Below, piece after piece: positions 1 to 10,875 of a DNA stretch of 64,000 bases (positions are counted from its first letter, which is position 1; each line of letters starts with the position of its first letter). The position numbers and the translations under genes were made by a program. The DNA is from Datisca glomerata (taxonomy: Eukaryota; Streptophyta; Magnoliopsida; Cucurbitales; Datiscaceae). The notes beneath the pieces are model-generated. The model made no database searches and was not told the DNA's origin. It was given only the letters and a program-made list of their open reading frames with translations. Location of the stretch: assembly GCA_003255025.1 (NCBI GenBank), contig QANY01009091.1, positions 496,001 through 560,000 of the forward strand. Direction: 5' to 3'.

Positions 1-679
1 TAGTTACCAGGGCAGAGCCACATAATCAGGTGAGTTTTGTTAATGGGTCTTCACTTTGTTCTGTTGATATGTATGCGCAAAGTTTATATGCTTCGTCGTT
101 GGTGTTCTCTAAAGACAATCTTTATCTTGGTAGGCAATCATGCACCCTGAACAGGATAGGGTACTGTCAATCCGGGAAAATGCCAGACTTCAAGGTTTCC
201 CAGACTATTACAAGCTCTGTGGGCCTGTTAAAGAGAGGTAACTTAGACAGTTCTTTCGTGGGTATATTCATAAATACTCAATACTCTGTAAGATTCAGTT
301 AGCGAAAATTAAAGACCATCAAAAGCATTCAGGTTGTTTAGTAAACTCATAAACTTGCATTTAATAAGGTAATAGGGTTTGATAATTCTAAAAGAATTGG
401 TAGATTCTTTAAACTAATTCTTGACTTGATTGGCATTTTATTGTTCTACATTCCAAGTGCATGCATATATAAACATTATTGCAAAAGAATAATGGGACTC
501 AGCTAAATTATTCTTATATTGGTTCAAGGTATATTCAAGTTGGAAATGCAGTTGCAGTTCCAGTCGCTCGTGCTTTGGGTTATGCCTTAGCTTTAGCATA
601 CCAAGGTGCTGCCGGTGAAGAACCACTTTGTAAACTTCCTAACAAATTCCCCAATCTATCATCTGAAGAGGATGCTTGA
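1..679 (+). CDS. CMT3: Chromomethylase (CMT3-type cytosine-5 DNA methyltransferase), last three exons, 5' end outside window
   Basis: Plant chromomethylases methylate CHG/CHH cytosines in chromatin marked by H3K9 methylation, acting in the nucleus. Three exons can be read in one frame: 1-29, 134-237 and 529-679, each intron starting GT and ending AG (30-133, 238-528). The encoded tail contains VTRAEPHNQ, then [14 protein letters not shown], then [20 protein letters not shown]. The last is motif X of cytosine-5 methyltransferases, in the form typical of chromomethylases. The protein ends LSSEEDA at a TGA (677-679). The split codon AG|G at the second intron is restored correctly, so splicing is intact in the part seen. 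The catalytic PCQ motif, chromodomain and BAH domain would lie upstream of the window. CMT3 rather than CMT2 is inferred from the [14 protein letters not shown] form. Confidence 0.9.
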
Positions 680-1409
680 AGCTCTCATTTTAGATAGTAA
701 CAGAGAGATTTGAATGCTATGTTTGTGCAAAATTATCATTTATTCAGAATTGGAAAGTCGGTCACTTCTTTAATGATTCTGTTTTGTGTTTGTAGTATAG
801 AAACTAGGCGGACCACTTAACTGAGAGTAATATGATGTTTAAGTAGAGTTTTCATTATTCTTCCTTCAAAAAATCTGTATTAGGTGGCTAGCTTTGCAAA
901 TTTTTGATTAATTAATAATGGCTGTAAGTTCCATAATCCTGTAGAGTGTTGTTGATTTTGATGTACTTCAAGTACTTATCCGAGATAATTATTAACTAAT
1001 CAAACACTTTTAATCGGGGAATAGTATGGTTAAAGGAAATTAACGAAATTATGAGAAATTCTATTCCCAATTACCCCTTTGGAAGAAAACTATAGTCTTT
1101 AGTAGTTGTTTAACTCATCTAGTTGTTACACCTGTTTTAGTTGAAACTGTAACAGTACACGTGTTGGTTTTTTATTCTTGATGCGTTGATCCTCTTGATT
1201 AAAAGGATTTCTGGTGGTTACGTTGTATGAGTTCCTTTCTCTTTGTGGTGGGTGTATTCTTTCTATTGATTGTAATTCCTGTTGACTTTTTTATTTATAA
1301 AACATAGATAAAGAACCTTAAATGTGAGGAATTAGAGATGGTTATTTTGTCTAAAGGCTTATGATATCTAAGTTAATAGTTTGTTGATATTTTTTCAAAA
1401 TTTTATATG
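680..1409. other. 3' flank of the chromomethylase gene; no gene seen
   Basis: AT-rich sequence after the chromomethylase stop codon. It presumably holds the 3' UTR and polyadenylation region, but I cannot place the poly(A) site. No ORF with recognisable coding character was found on either strand. Confidence 0.5.
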
Positions 1410-2400
1410 GGAGAATGAGCCTATTTCTTATGTTGATTGGCCACGGGATTTATACATGAGGTGTTGAAAAAGGCTCTCGAAAATGTGTTAGAGAAACTTC
1501 GTAAAATATGAAACTTGTCGTCGTCAGACGTTGATTGGATGGAAGGGGTGTGATCTTGACAAATAGTGATAAATATTTAATGTTGACACGACTCTTTAGA
1601 GGTTATCTTGACACTCAATCACAACGATTGGACTTGTCAGGTGTTACTAATGGCGGATAATGATGGCCTTACGTTCGGGAACTGCCTAAGCTCTCTTATT
1701 GAACCTTAGCCTTATTCTCGTTTAGGGGTGTGCACGGTTCGGTTTGGTCGGTTAGTAAGACATTTTTGTAATTGAATCGATTTCATCGGTTACCTATATA
1801 ATTGAACTGAACTGGTGTAACCATCCGACCGAATATAACCAAAGTAATCGGTTCGGTTTGGTTACTAGTAGCTGGTTTGGTTGCACCTGTAAAATTTCTT
1901 AAAACATCAAGAATTTTTGGATGAGGGATTGAGGGAGACGATGATTGTCGAGAGGGAGAGGAAATAAAATGGAGGAGCGAGGTGAGTGTTGGGGTTTTTG
2001 CTCGTGTGTTTGGTTAATTGGTTTTAGTTTTAGTTTTGTTTTTTTTTACTTCAACTCAATGACAATAATTAATAATATAAAATATATATTAGAAACGGTT
2101 TTAATCCGTTCGAATCGATTACAGAGTTATTGAGAAAAATAACTGAACCATAAAATCTACACACCCCTGCTATATTAAAAGAACTGAATGAACTGATTTG
2201 GTTCGGAGAAAATCTACACACCCTACTCTCATTTTTTTCTTGAGCTTAGGTCTGCGAAGCTCGAGCTCCATAATGTCTGACTAGATGAGGTCGACCTTCT
2301 TCTTTTGAAAGTTCATGAATGACGAGTTCCTTTATTGAGGCGTGACACGCTTTGCCATGTTATTGGTAGTGGGGGAAACACCCATAACAACACCCAATTA
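1410..2400 (+). repeat. Decayed dispersed repeat, copy 1, split by a hAT insertion
   Basis: Sequence on both sides of the hAT element (1410-1714 and 2234-2400) lines up in order with 55.43-56.05 kb. Shared landmarks include GTTGATTGGA, TAGAGGTTATC/CAGAGGCTATCC, CTTGAGCT and ATGTCTGACTAGATG/TTGTCTAACAAGATG. The organisation resembles a non-coding part of an old LTR element, but no LTR ends are visible. Divergence is high. Confidence 0.55.
1723..2225. mobile_element. Non-autonomous hAT-like MITE (about 500 bp) with 8-bp target duplication
   Basis: The left end reads TAGGGGTGTGCACGG and the right end, read on the other strand, TAGGGTGTGTAG. These are imperfect terminal inverted repeats of hAT type. 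The subterminal DNA is full of GGTTCGGTTTGG-like motifs on both sides, as in many plant hAT MITEs. Flanking octamers TTCTCGTT (1715-1722) and CTCTCATT (2226-2233) match at 6 of 8 positions and fit an aged 8-bp target site duplication. No transposase is encoded; a second internal CACACCCC near 2165 could be an alternative end. Confidence 0.65.
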
Positions 2401-4180
2401 TGTTGGAACTCAAAGGAGGATCAACACAGCTGGTATTAATCTCTTTTTCAGTTCATCTTTCAAGTATCTCAACTGACTACGAAATGGAGAGAAAATAAAA
2501 GAGAGGGTACTGGAAAATTCAGTTTTGGCTCATGAAAATTATTTAGTGAATTAGTTTGGGTGAACAGTATTCAAGTGAGAATGATTATTTGATCACATTT
2601 TCACATTAGTTATAAAGAAATTTGTTTTTAGTTCTTAGGTCATCTAGTTTTTAAAGGTACCTAATATTATTAAATTTTTGGCATTAAGTCTTTAAACATC
2701 TGAAATCTTTAATTTTCATGAAATTAGATATCCACGTATATTTGTTTTTCTCATGTGTTATCATAGTTATCTTATATTCTCAATAAAATTCATTCTTTGC
2801 TTTGGTCGTTCAGTGCATCTGCACTATCGCTTCTGACAACTTTTTGTCTAACTGTCTCTCTCTTGTTCGGTGTGCTCATTACTCGTTTAATTAGTAAGCT
2901 CGGCAAGCAAGTAATTCGTCATATTCGTTTAGTTTCTAAGCTAGGCGACCTGAGCTTGGGGATTTCATTTTGGTAGTAAAGGAGCAAGCAGTGGGCGAGA
3001 ATAGACTGTAGTAAATTGTGGGTGTTTCTAGGGAAAGCTATCTTCCTAAAGTGAAATCTTCAAACGGATGGAGTTTGGCAAAAACCTTTCCAACGATGAG
3101 GATGGTCGAAGCTTTTTTATCTTAGAACATACTCAACTCTTTACTTTAATTTGGAGTAATTTGTGTATTCACCAATAACCTAAGTTATATGTTGAGCACC
3201 GAGGATAATGTTAGTGGTGAGATTTATTGTTGTTTGTTTAAATAAAGATGATAAATAATAATAATGTGTGACACTCTCATTGGCAATTAATAGCTTTGAG
3301 AATTTTCTAACTACAATAAGTAAAAGAAATTGATCGAACATAATGCTTAAATCAATATCTCCACTTAGAAAATAAGCTTGAGTAAGCAGCAAATTTTAAA
3401 TTCCTACAATACCCTATTTTTTATTTAACTTAAATTTGAAATAAAGTTTATATTTATATTTATCAACCAACGTAATTGTCTAAGTTCGAAGAAAATTAGA
3501 AACTAGTTATAGCACTCACTCCCAATAATTATATTGAAGCACATGATTTGTTGAAAATCACAAGACGTTTTGAATAAGAATTTTTTTTTTGCATTATATT
3601 TATTATATTATTTAAATTTATAATTATTATGATTTTCATTTCATAACTACATCCAAGATTTAAATATTCATTTTTTCTATTTCTCACACATCACCTACAA
3701 TGCTTCTTACAAATAATTATACAATATATGAACATTATAAAATAATATTAGAATATATAATGATATAGTCACGTGCTCGTGGTAGTTTTACTAGTATGGA
3801 AGAAAATATCATAATAAGATAAAAAATTTAGTGGTGGGGTCTCTCCTTGAGTGAGAGGTGTTTGTCTTAGGATTAGAGAGGTTCCTCAGAGTGAGGTATA
3901 TTTCTCCCTCATATTCTCCTGGCTTTTCTTCTTTGAAGCCGTGGAGAGTTGCCTTTCTATTGCAGGAAACATTGACGAAGTAGAAAAATGTGCAACGCGT
4001 TGGCCCTCACAGGGGAGGATGTGGTGCATGTTGACGACACATAATTATCCAACTCGTTGGACACCAAGCTCTGTCTAGTCATGAAAATCCTATCCAGAAA
4101 ATAAATTAAACAAGAATGCAATGAAAACTACACTCTTAAAGCTGTGGAATCCAGGAAAAAGGTGCTGTAAAGGAATTTTT
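2401..4180. other. AT-rich intergenic DNA, no gene seen
   Basis: Long AT-rich stretch without a convincing ORF, RNA gene or transposon end. Short frames at 3180-3392 (-) and 3851-4078 (+) have no recognisable domain. Confidence 0.4.
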
Positions 4181-4879
4181 TTTTACAATTTTTGATAATC
4201 GGTCGTGAATTTCCTATATCATAATATAAAAATTAAGAGAATAATTTAGAGAGAGAAAGAAAGAATAAATATATCATGGCTTACGTGAAAAACCCTTAAA
4301 GAAAAGAAAAACCACGAGAGATTTTGATAATAATTCATTATGGAGAAAGTGTTTACAAGGTTAATACAAACAACATAGTCAACTAATTTCTTATGGGTGT
4401 TGAGGGTTGTTGTGTTCTGTTTGGAATTACATTTTGCCTCTATTTAGACACCTTCATATAATCTGATACAGTTTATCTAATTCTATCTGAAAATAAGATC
4501 AACAGAATATTCCTCTGAGATCCAGCTTATTAACATTAACAACTTAAGTAAATCTTGATCGTTTGATCAATCTAATAGTCTTGATTAACATCTCTTTAGA
4601 TTACCACGTCGACAATTCATGTACTTCTGTCTGATTGGTTTGTTTTTCATAACCATCTAGTTGATCCTACGGTTCTCGCTCTATTTTTGCTTCGATGAAG
4701 TCTTCGGTCTAGATCTTATCACGTGTCATGTGAAATTTCGCCTGTACATTGGCCCCCCATTTCACTCAGCGGAATTATATTCGTTGAAGTGTAGTGTTTA
4801 TTTTTTCTACCATTATCACATATCATAACTCTCCGCCTTTTTAGCATCATTTATGGCTATCTTTTCCGTATTCTTTTGT

Positions 4880-5112
4880 CACTTCATCTTCCCGTTCAGA
4901 TATACTTTACATGCGTTATTACGAATGCTTTACATGTGTCATTTTAGAGGAACACTTCATCTTCCCGCTCACAGAATGCTTTATACGTTGTCATTTCAGA
5001 GTAATTTTTCATCTTCCCACTCAGAGAATGCTTTTCATGCGTCATTTCAGAGCAACTATTTATCTTCTTACTTAGAAAATGCTTTACATGCGCTATTCCG
5101 GAGCAACCTTTC
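4880..5112 (+). repeat. Tandem repeat, about 51-bp unit, about 4.5 copies
   Basis: The motif AATGCTTTACATG recurs at about 4924, 4974, 5027 and 5078. It alternates with GTCATTTCAGAG and CATCTTCCC, giving a unit of about 51 bp with moderate divergence between copies. Confidence 0.75.
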
Positions 5113-5142
5113 ACTGTGGGCTCATTAATAGAGTTTTTTCTT

Positions 5143-5752
5143 TTCCTTATCTCATACGTTGAGATCTATGACAAGACTGTTGTACAATAATAATATAATA
5201 ATTTATTGAAATGTGTAAGGAGCGAGTGTACCATTTCATGATTGTATCACAATAGTTTGAGTTTGATGTTCGACATTTATTGATAGAGTTTCTCCTATTT
5301 CCTTCGCTACAGGCTCCTTGGAGAGTTTCTCCTGTTTCCTTTGCTACAGGCTCATTGGAAAGCTTCTCTCATTTCATTTCCTACGGGCTCCTTGGAGAGT
5401 TTCTCTCGCTTCCTCTGCTATGGGCTCATTGGAGAGTTTCTCGCGTTTCCGAGAACTTTGGTTCAAATGAATAACCATGGCACCGTTTTCATTATGAGAA
5501 AATGACTTATAAACTACTCATTTTCTTTGGAGAGGAGGACTTATGTTAAAATAAAGAATCATGACCCCGTTTTCACTTTGAGAGTGGCGTACAAACTGTC
5601 TATTTTCAATGAATTTGATTCAAATAATGAACTATGTCACCGTTTGTAAGCCTGCTCCTTGTTCACATTTTACCACACCATCATGAGTGTTTATCGCGTT
5701 GTGAGCAGCTTCAGCTTGGTATTGATAGGACTTGATTTGTCATTTCCGTTTG
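5143..5752 (+). repeat. Direct duplication, copy A (about 600 bp)
   Basis: Begins near TCTCATACGTTGAGATCT and ends near TTGATTTGTCATTTCC. It aligns throughout with 6271-6866. Inside it are about five 35-bp subrepeats built on CTCCTTGGAGAGTTTCTC and CTCATTGGAGAG. The ends do not show TG...CA, so these are not obvious LTRs. Confidence 0.8.
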
Positions 5753-6062
5753 CAAGTATTTTTTGGGAACACGTGACAGTTTTTCATGATGCTATTTGAT
5801 AGGCCGTTGTTAATCTCCTTGTTGGAGGATGCTACTATCAACACTTATGTCATTGTTGATACAACCATAGTCTTTTGTATATTTTTGTAATTTTCTTTTC
5901 TTCAAGACTTAACAATTTTCATCTATTCTTTCATTTTACTTTGCTTCTCGCTTTGCCTTTCTTTGTTTTCCTTTACTCCCGCTTTCATATTTCTTCCTTT
6001 CTCCTTTTTGGTTTTTTCTAAGTGTTGAATACTCTTTCCAAGATTTCGTCCGCCTTCTTCCT

Positions 6063-6262
6063 TTGCAATTCTCTTTCTTTTTCAAACTTCTTTCTTTTCA
6101 GAGCTCTTCCTTCTTTTTAGAGCTATTCTTTTTCAAAGATGTTTCTCTTTTTAGAACTTCCTCCCATTTTAGATTTCTTTGTTTTCAGAGCTCTTCATTC
6201 TTTTTTGAGCTCCTCATTTTCAAACTTCTTTCTTTTCAGACTTCTTCCTTTTCAAACTTCTT
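6063..6262 (+). repeat. Pyrimidine-rich degenerate tandem repeat
   Basis: Repeats of TTCTTTTCAGAGCTCTTCC and TTTTCAAACTTC between the two 600-bp copies. The Phe/Leu/Ser-rich reading frames here are an effect of composition and are not treated as genes. Confidence 0.6.
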
Positions 6263-6270
6263 TCTTTTCC

Positions 6271-6866
6271 TTCTCTCATACGTTGAGGTCTGTGAGAAAC
6301 CTGTTGTACAAGAATAATATAATAATTTATTAAAATGTGTAAGGAGCGAGTGTATCATTTTATGATTGCATCGCAAGAGTTTGAGTTTGATTTATTGGCA
6401 GAGTTTCTCTCGTTTCCTTTGCTTCGGGCTCCTTGGAGAGTTTCTCCTATTTCCTTTGCTACAGGCTCATTGGAGAGCTTCTCTCATTTCGTTTGCTACG
6501 GGTTCCTTGGAGAGTTTCTCGTTTCCTTTGCCATGAGCTCATTGGAGAGTTCCTCGCGTTTCTGAGAACTTAGGTTCAAATGAATAACCACGATACCATT
6601 TTCATTCTGAGAAAATGACTTATAAACTGCTCATTTTCTTTGCAGAGGAGGACTCAGGTTCAAATAAAGAATTATGGCCCCGTTTTCACTTTGAGAGGGA
6701 CTTACGAACTGCTCATTTTCAATGACTTTGATTCAAATAAGGAACCATGACACCTTTGTAAGCATGTTCCTTGTTCAGATTTTATCACACCATCATGAGT
6801 GTTTACCACGTTGTGAGCAGCTTCAGCTTAGTATTGATAGCACTTGATTTGTCATTTCCATTTGAA
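6271..6866 (+). repeat. Direct duplication, copy B (about 600 bp)
   Basis: Second copy of 5143-5752, in the same orientation, about 1.1 kb downstream. Differences are scattered substitutions and small indels, so the duplication is old. Confidence 0.8.
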
Positions 6867-6984
6867 CAAATAGTAAATATAAATACATGATATGCGATTA
6901 TAACATCGGGAGTCACACCATCATGTAAGCCCACTATCCGCAATAGATACAAATAAAAATTAGCAATTATTGACTGGGTGTAAT

Positions 6985-7135
6985 CTGATTAAAATAGTTC
7001 AGATCGGTTCAGGTTGATGGTCTGAATCGACTCAGATTGGTTAGGCTGAACCAGCACTGTCAATGAATCGGTTCAGTTTGATTGGACTGGTTCAGATCGG
7101 ACTAGCTTAATTTAACCAGTTCGGATCGTGTATGG
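6985..7135. repeat. Cluster of GGTTCAGATCGG-like motifs
   Basis: GTTCAGATCGG, GGTTCAG, CAGATTGG and their complements recur in both orientations over about 150 bp. This resembles the subterminal DNA of a hAT-type MITE, but I could not find paired ends or a target duplication. Confidence 0.4.
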
Positions 7136-7167
7136 ATCAGAACCAACTGAGTCACAAGACCCAATTA

Positions 7168-7575
7168 CAGAATGAAATATAGAGAAAGGAAGAAAGAACA
7201 TGAGAGGGAGTAACCAAATAGAAAAGGAAAAGGAAACAAGGGGATAACAGAGAGGGGCAAAGAGAACGAGAGAGAGGAAGAGAGCAAAGGGAAAACAGAG
7301 TTGGGGAGAGAGAGAAAGAAACAAAATGATGAAACAAAGAGGGAGAGATAAAGCAGAAGAGAGAGAAACAAAAGGAGAAAGATGAAGCAAAGGAGAGAGA
7401 AGCAAAGAGCAAAAGAAGAAAGAAGAATAAAGACAAAGGCAAAAAGGAAAGGAAACATAGTGAGAGAGCATCGAGAAAGCAAAGAGGGAGACCGAAAAAG
7501 AGAGACAAACATAAGAAGGAAAAGTAGAATGATTGTAAAAGAGGGAAATAAAAGAAAGGAGAACAAGAAGCTTAC
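7168..7575 (+). repeat. Polypurine tract, about 400 bp
   Basis: Nearly all A and G on the plus strand, with runs such as GAGAGAGAGGAAGAGAG and AAAGAAGAAAGAAGAAT. The complementary strand gives long Ser/Leu/Phe reading frames (7112-7578) that reflect composition only. Confidence 0.85.
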
Positions 7576-8029
7576 CAAAGATGCAAGCTAGGTGGCGACA
7601 ATGGAGGAGCTGAAAGAGAATACAGAAGGAGAGGGAAACAAAAGAAGGTTTTCTCTGGGGGCTACGTGAGGGTCAATTTTGGAGAGTTAGAGAGTTGGAG
7701 AAATCTAATATATAAAGCATTAATCCGGATAAATACCAATACCTATTATAGGTGGAAGGATGGAGATTAAGTCGTATAGCTTCTCATCTGTTATGGCTTG
7801 GCCCAAGGGCTAGGTTAAGGTATAAATAAGGTGTTAGTGAGCTTGAGAATATGGAGGGGATATTGCCGAATACAATAAAAAAGGCTTGGGTTTGCCTTAA
7901 GTGCATACAGGCATATGGTCTGAATGAGTTTTGAAAATAAAATATATACCTTTTCAAATTTAAAAATCAAATTTAAAATAATGTTATCAATTAAAAATTA
8001 GTTTCACAAAAATACCTTTAAGGAAGGTC
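7576..8029. other. Intergenic DNA, no gene seen
   Basis: Follows the polypurine tract and runs to the LINE fragment. No coding or structural feature was recognised. Confidence 0.4.
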
Positions 8030-8895
8030 CGGATATTACATCCTTCATCTGGCGTAGCATCTTATGAGGTCAAGATCTCTTCTCCAAAGGTTACCGCTGG
8101 CGAATTAGAAACGGAAACAAGGTTCGTGTCAAGACCCGTGGCTCCCTAGCCCTCATACATTAAAACTGATTCTTTGATCTTCTGGCAACTCGAACTTAAA
8201 AGTATATTCTTTAATTTATAATTATAGATGGGATAGTGTTGTTTTGAGAAGTCGTTTATTCAGGGTAGAAGTGGACTTAGTACTATACTTGCCTATTTTG
8301 GACCGGAATGCCGAAGACTCCATTCTTTGACATTTTGATAGTAAATGCACTTATACGGTTAAGAGCGAGCACCGCCTCAGTTGCTCACTATTAGAGAGTG
8401 AAAGTCCATCTTTAGGTGTTGATTCTTTCCGTTGGTGGAAAGCCTATGGAAATCGAAACTCCCTACAAAGATTAAGGTGTTCATGTGGCGAGCTTCTCTT
8501 GAGATTATACCTATGAAGGAAAATTTGGCTAGGAGGAAGATCGATATGGATGATCACTGCCCCCTTTGTTGTAACACAGATTCCACCTTGCACGCCCTTT
8601 TATTTTGTGATGCCGTTAGGAGAATATGGGAGGTTGCTAATATTGTTTGGCTGGGATCTAAGAAGTGCCAACGGTGGACCATGCTAGACTTTGTGACTAT
8701 TTTTCTCATTCCCTTGGATAAACAGTCTCTTACTAAAGCCATTGGTATTTCTTGGAAAATCTGGAGCTGGAGGAACACAATAATCCATGAAGGGAAGATA
8801 TCCCCAGGGACTAACTTACCTAGGTGGGTGGAGAACTATTTGGAGGAGTTTAATTCGGCCATCTCGTTAGCCAGCACGCCAGTTTAAAAAAAAAA
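8030..8895 (+). pseudogene. LINE (L1-type) ORF2 3' fragment with zf-RVT domain
   Basis: The plus strand encodes the C-terminal part of a plant non-LTR retrotransposon ORF2, with stops. Near 8050-8140 it reads FIWRSIL, stop, GQDLFSKGYRWRIRNG, a typical LINE segment after the reverse transcriptase. From 8432 the frame is open and gives SKLPTKIKVFMWRA and CPLCCNTDSTLHALLFC. This is the zinc-binding domain of LINE reverse transcriptases (zf-RVT), with its Cys/His pattern kept. The frame ends at 8885-8887 just before a run of A (to 8895) that may be the remnant poly(A) tail. The reverse transcriptase and endonuclease are missing, which fits 5' truncation on insertion. Confidence 0.85.
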
Positions 8896-9994
8896 CTATA
8901 TAGAAAGAGGCAATAAGAGTCAGTTTGAGAGATTACAAAAAATAAGAGTCAGTTTCAGAACAATTTACACTATCCAAAGTGCCCCTGATTGGTCAGAAAA
9001 ATTACAGGGGAGGGACTTTTTTTTTATGTGCAAGGGGTATTTGCGTAAATACATTTGAGGATTTAGGGGTTAAAGACTAATAATGGGTTTTTATGGGGTT
9101 GCCTAAAGGCCCATTATTTGTTTTTGATGTTTCTTTATCACCGTCTAATTAAGTAGTGACTAACTTAGTTAAGTAGTTTACGTAACCTAAATTTCGATTA
9201 ATTACTACTTTGCCTCACACTTTCTATCTTCTTCTCCTTCTCCCCCCGCGTCTTCGTCCCTACCCTGCCTACACATGGAGGTCAGCTTCGTGTCTTATTA
9301 CACCTACACCGAATGCAAATCTTCACCGATTAACTGGTATAGGTTCAACTGCTTCCATCTGTGTCTTGAGGGTGCCCTAGCAAGTTGCAAGTTGTTTTTT
9401 CAGCATGGGAGGTGAATTCCCTTCTTCGTTGAAATTTTAGGTATTTCAGTGAAATAGTGAAATTTTGGTTGAGTTCTCTTCTTTGGTGACTCTGTATTCT
9501 TCGGTGAGCTTCTTTTCATTTTTTAATGTTATGTTGCAGAAATTACTGAGCCTGTACCCATGGGCCCTTCTGGAACTTCTGGACTTGGAGATTTGAGGTT
9601 CTATCAAAAGGAGGTACCTTTCACTCTTAACGCAATTGCCTTGAATGTCAGTGTTCTCCATCTGATGCTCACTTTGGAAGTGCTTCGCCTGTTGAAAGAC
9701 CCAAAATCGTATGTTTAGTTACACATCTAGTTCCTGGCTATGCAAAACATTATATCATTATGCGAATTTTTTTTAAGAGCTTCAATCTTGTACAATCAGC
9801 CAACCTCTGAATTTCTTTTGTAGCTTCTTTCTGAGGTTTGCATTGAATTGGAGAATTTTTAATGAATATCTGTCAATTTTACTTGTCTTTCTATAGCCAC
9901 TAATTATATTTCTGCTGCTCATACAAAACGATACCTAAGGTTTTCTTATAGAATGTTAGAGAAGCTAAGAAGCAGATACGTAAGATGATTTTTT

Positions 9995-10186
9995 ATTTTC
10001 TTATTCTTATAATCTAGAAATCCCAAACTCACTTCTTATGTGTAGCCAGGTTTGAGAAGCTGGAGCCCCAGCCGAACCCTACAGTCTTTCGGAGACAGGG
10101 ACCATGTAGGTACCCCTGAGGGGAGTCGAACCCCAGACCTTGTGGGAGCAAGCCACGGGCTTGACCATTTAGCTAACCCCTCATTG
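9995..10186 (-). mobile_element. tRNA-derived SINE, about 190 bp, with target duplication and a preserved empty site
   Basis: On the minus strand the element starts CAATGAGGGGTTAGCTAAAT. It has an RNA polymerase III A box (TAGCTAAATGG, 10165-10175) and a perfect B box (GGTTCGACTCC, 10122-10132), and runs to an A-rich tail toward 9995. It is flanked by near-identical direct repeats, GTAAGATGATTTTTTA (from 9980) and GTAAGATGGTTTTA (from 10187). The paralogous position in the next duplication unit (12425 onward) has one GTAAGATGGTTTTATTTT and no insert. Unit 2 is therefore the empty site. Confidence 0.88.
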
Positions 10187-10788
10187 GTAAGATGGTTTTA
10201 TTTTTTGGGAAACCACGGCATTTGTTGATCTGTTTTGATGTCAATATGTTAGGGGTAAAATGCCATGGAATAATATTGAGTGTATTTTCTGACGCAATAC
10301 CTGTATGCTTACAAGTATTAACACTATTGATCTCTCTAATCACAGTGAGTTGGAGCGAGTGCATACTCTATTTATGCTTAATTGGGTGCCCGGAGAATTC
10401 ATTTTCACCAATATATCACATAAGTTTATGGAAATCAGATCATGATTGCTAAAATAGTAACATCTTAAATGCTTATCTTGCTGTAGATATTAGTTTACGG
10501 AGTTGTCAGAGCAGTTACCAGAACCTGTTGCATGGACAGTGAGCTTTAAAATGGACTAAAGTAGCAGTACGATTTCTTTTATAATTATCAAGCTTCCATT
10601 ATATGTTTTTCATTTTAAGAACTTTTCAATTACCTCATTTTCCCATGCCCCTTGAATCTGCATATAGCAAATCAAGAATTTGAATACTATGATTTGTTGT
10701 ACACACCAAGTTTAATTGTATGAATCTAAACGTGGAATTATTTTAACAATACAATGAATTTGTAATCGTTGACTCTAATATATGTCAG

Positions 10789-10875
10789 GCTGTAGCCAAT
10801 GAGGTGATTGTGAAGCTGATGATGCCAGGAGAAGGGGAGATGCTTTTGCTCGGCATTTTCTGCTCACTTGAGGAG
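10789..10875 (+). pseudogene. Decayed exon-like fragment, unit 1 copy
   Basis: Counterpart of the exon at 13369-13451. It has an AG before 10789 and a GTAACC donor after 10875, but relative indels change the reading. The parent gene was not recognised. Confidence 0.45.

Larger units (their letters stand above)
4190..6880. repeat. Non-coding repeat-rich block, probably derived from a retroelement
   Basis: This block contains text commonly seen in plant non-coding LTR derivatives (CTTACGTGAAAAACCC near 4280 and GGCCCCCCATTTC near 4752), followed by tandem repeats and a 600-bp direct duplication. No protein domain is present. Classification as a retroelement derivative is inference; no LTR pair or primer-binding site was identified. 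Confidence 0.4.

Noticed and set aside
6063..6333. Phe/Leu/Ser-rich plus-strand frames
   Set aside because: Produced by a CT-rich tandem repeat between two duplicated segments; not coding.
5143..6866. The 600-bp direct repeats as an LTR pair of a small retrotransposon
   Set aside because: Ends are not TG...CA, no primer-binding site or polypurine tract is placed correctly, and no target duplication was found.
7112..7578. Three long minus-strand frames rich in Ser, Leu, Phe and Cys
   Set aside because: They are the complement of a polypurine tract, open in all three frames because of composition; no domain or start context.
10122..10186. Possible tRNA gene (good B box and A box)
   Set aside because: The cloverleaf is incomplete and the sequence runs into a SINE body with A-rich tail and target duplication, so it is a tRNA-derived SINE.
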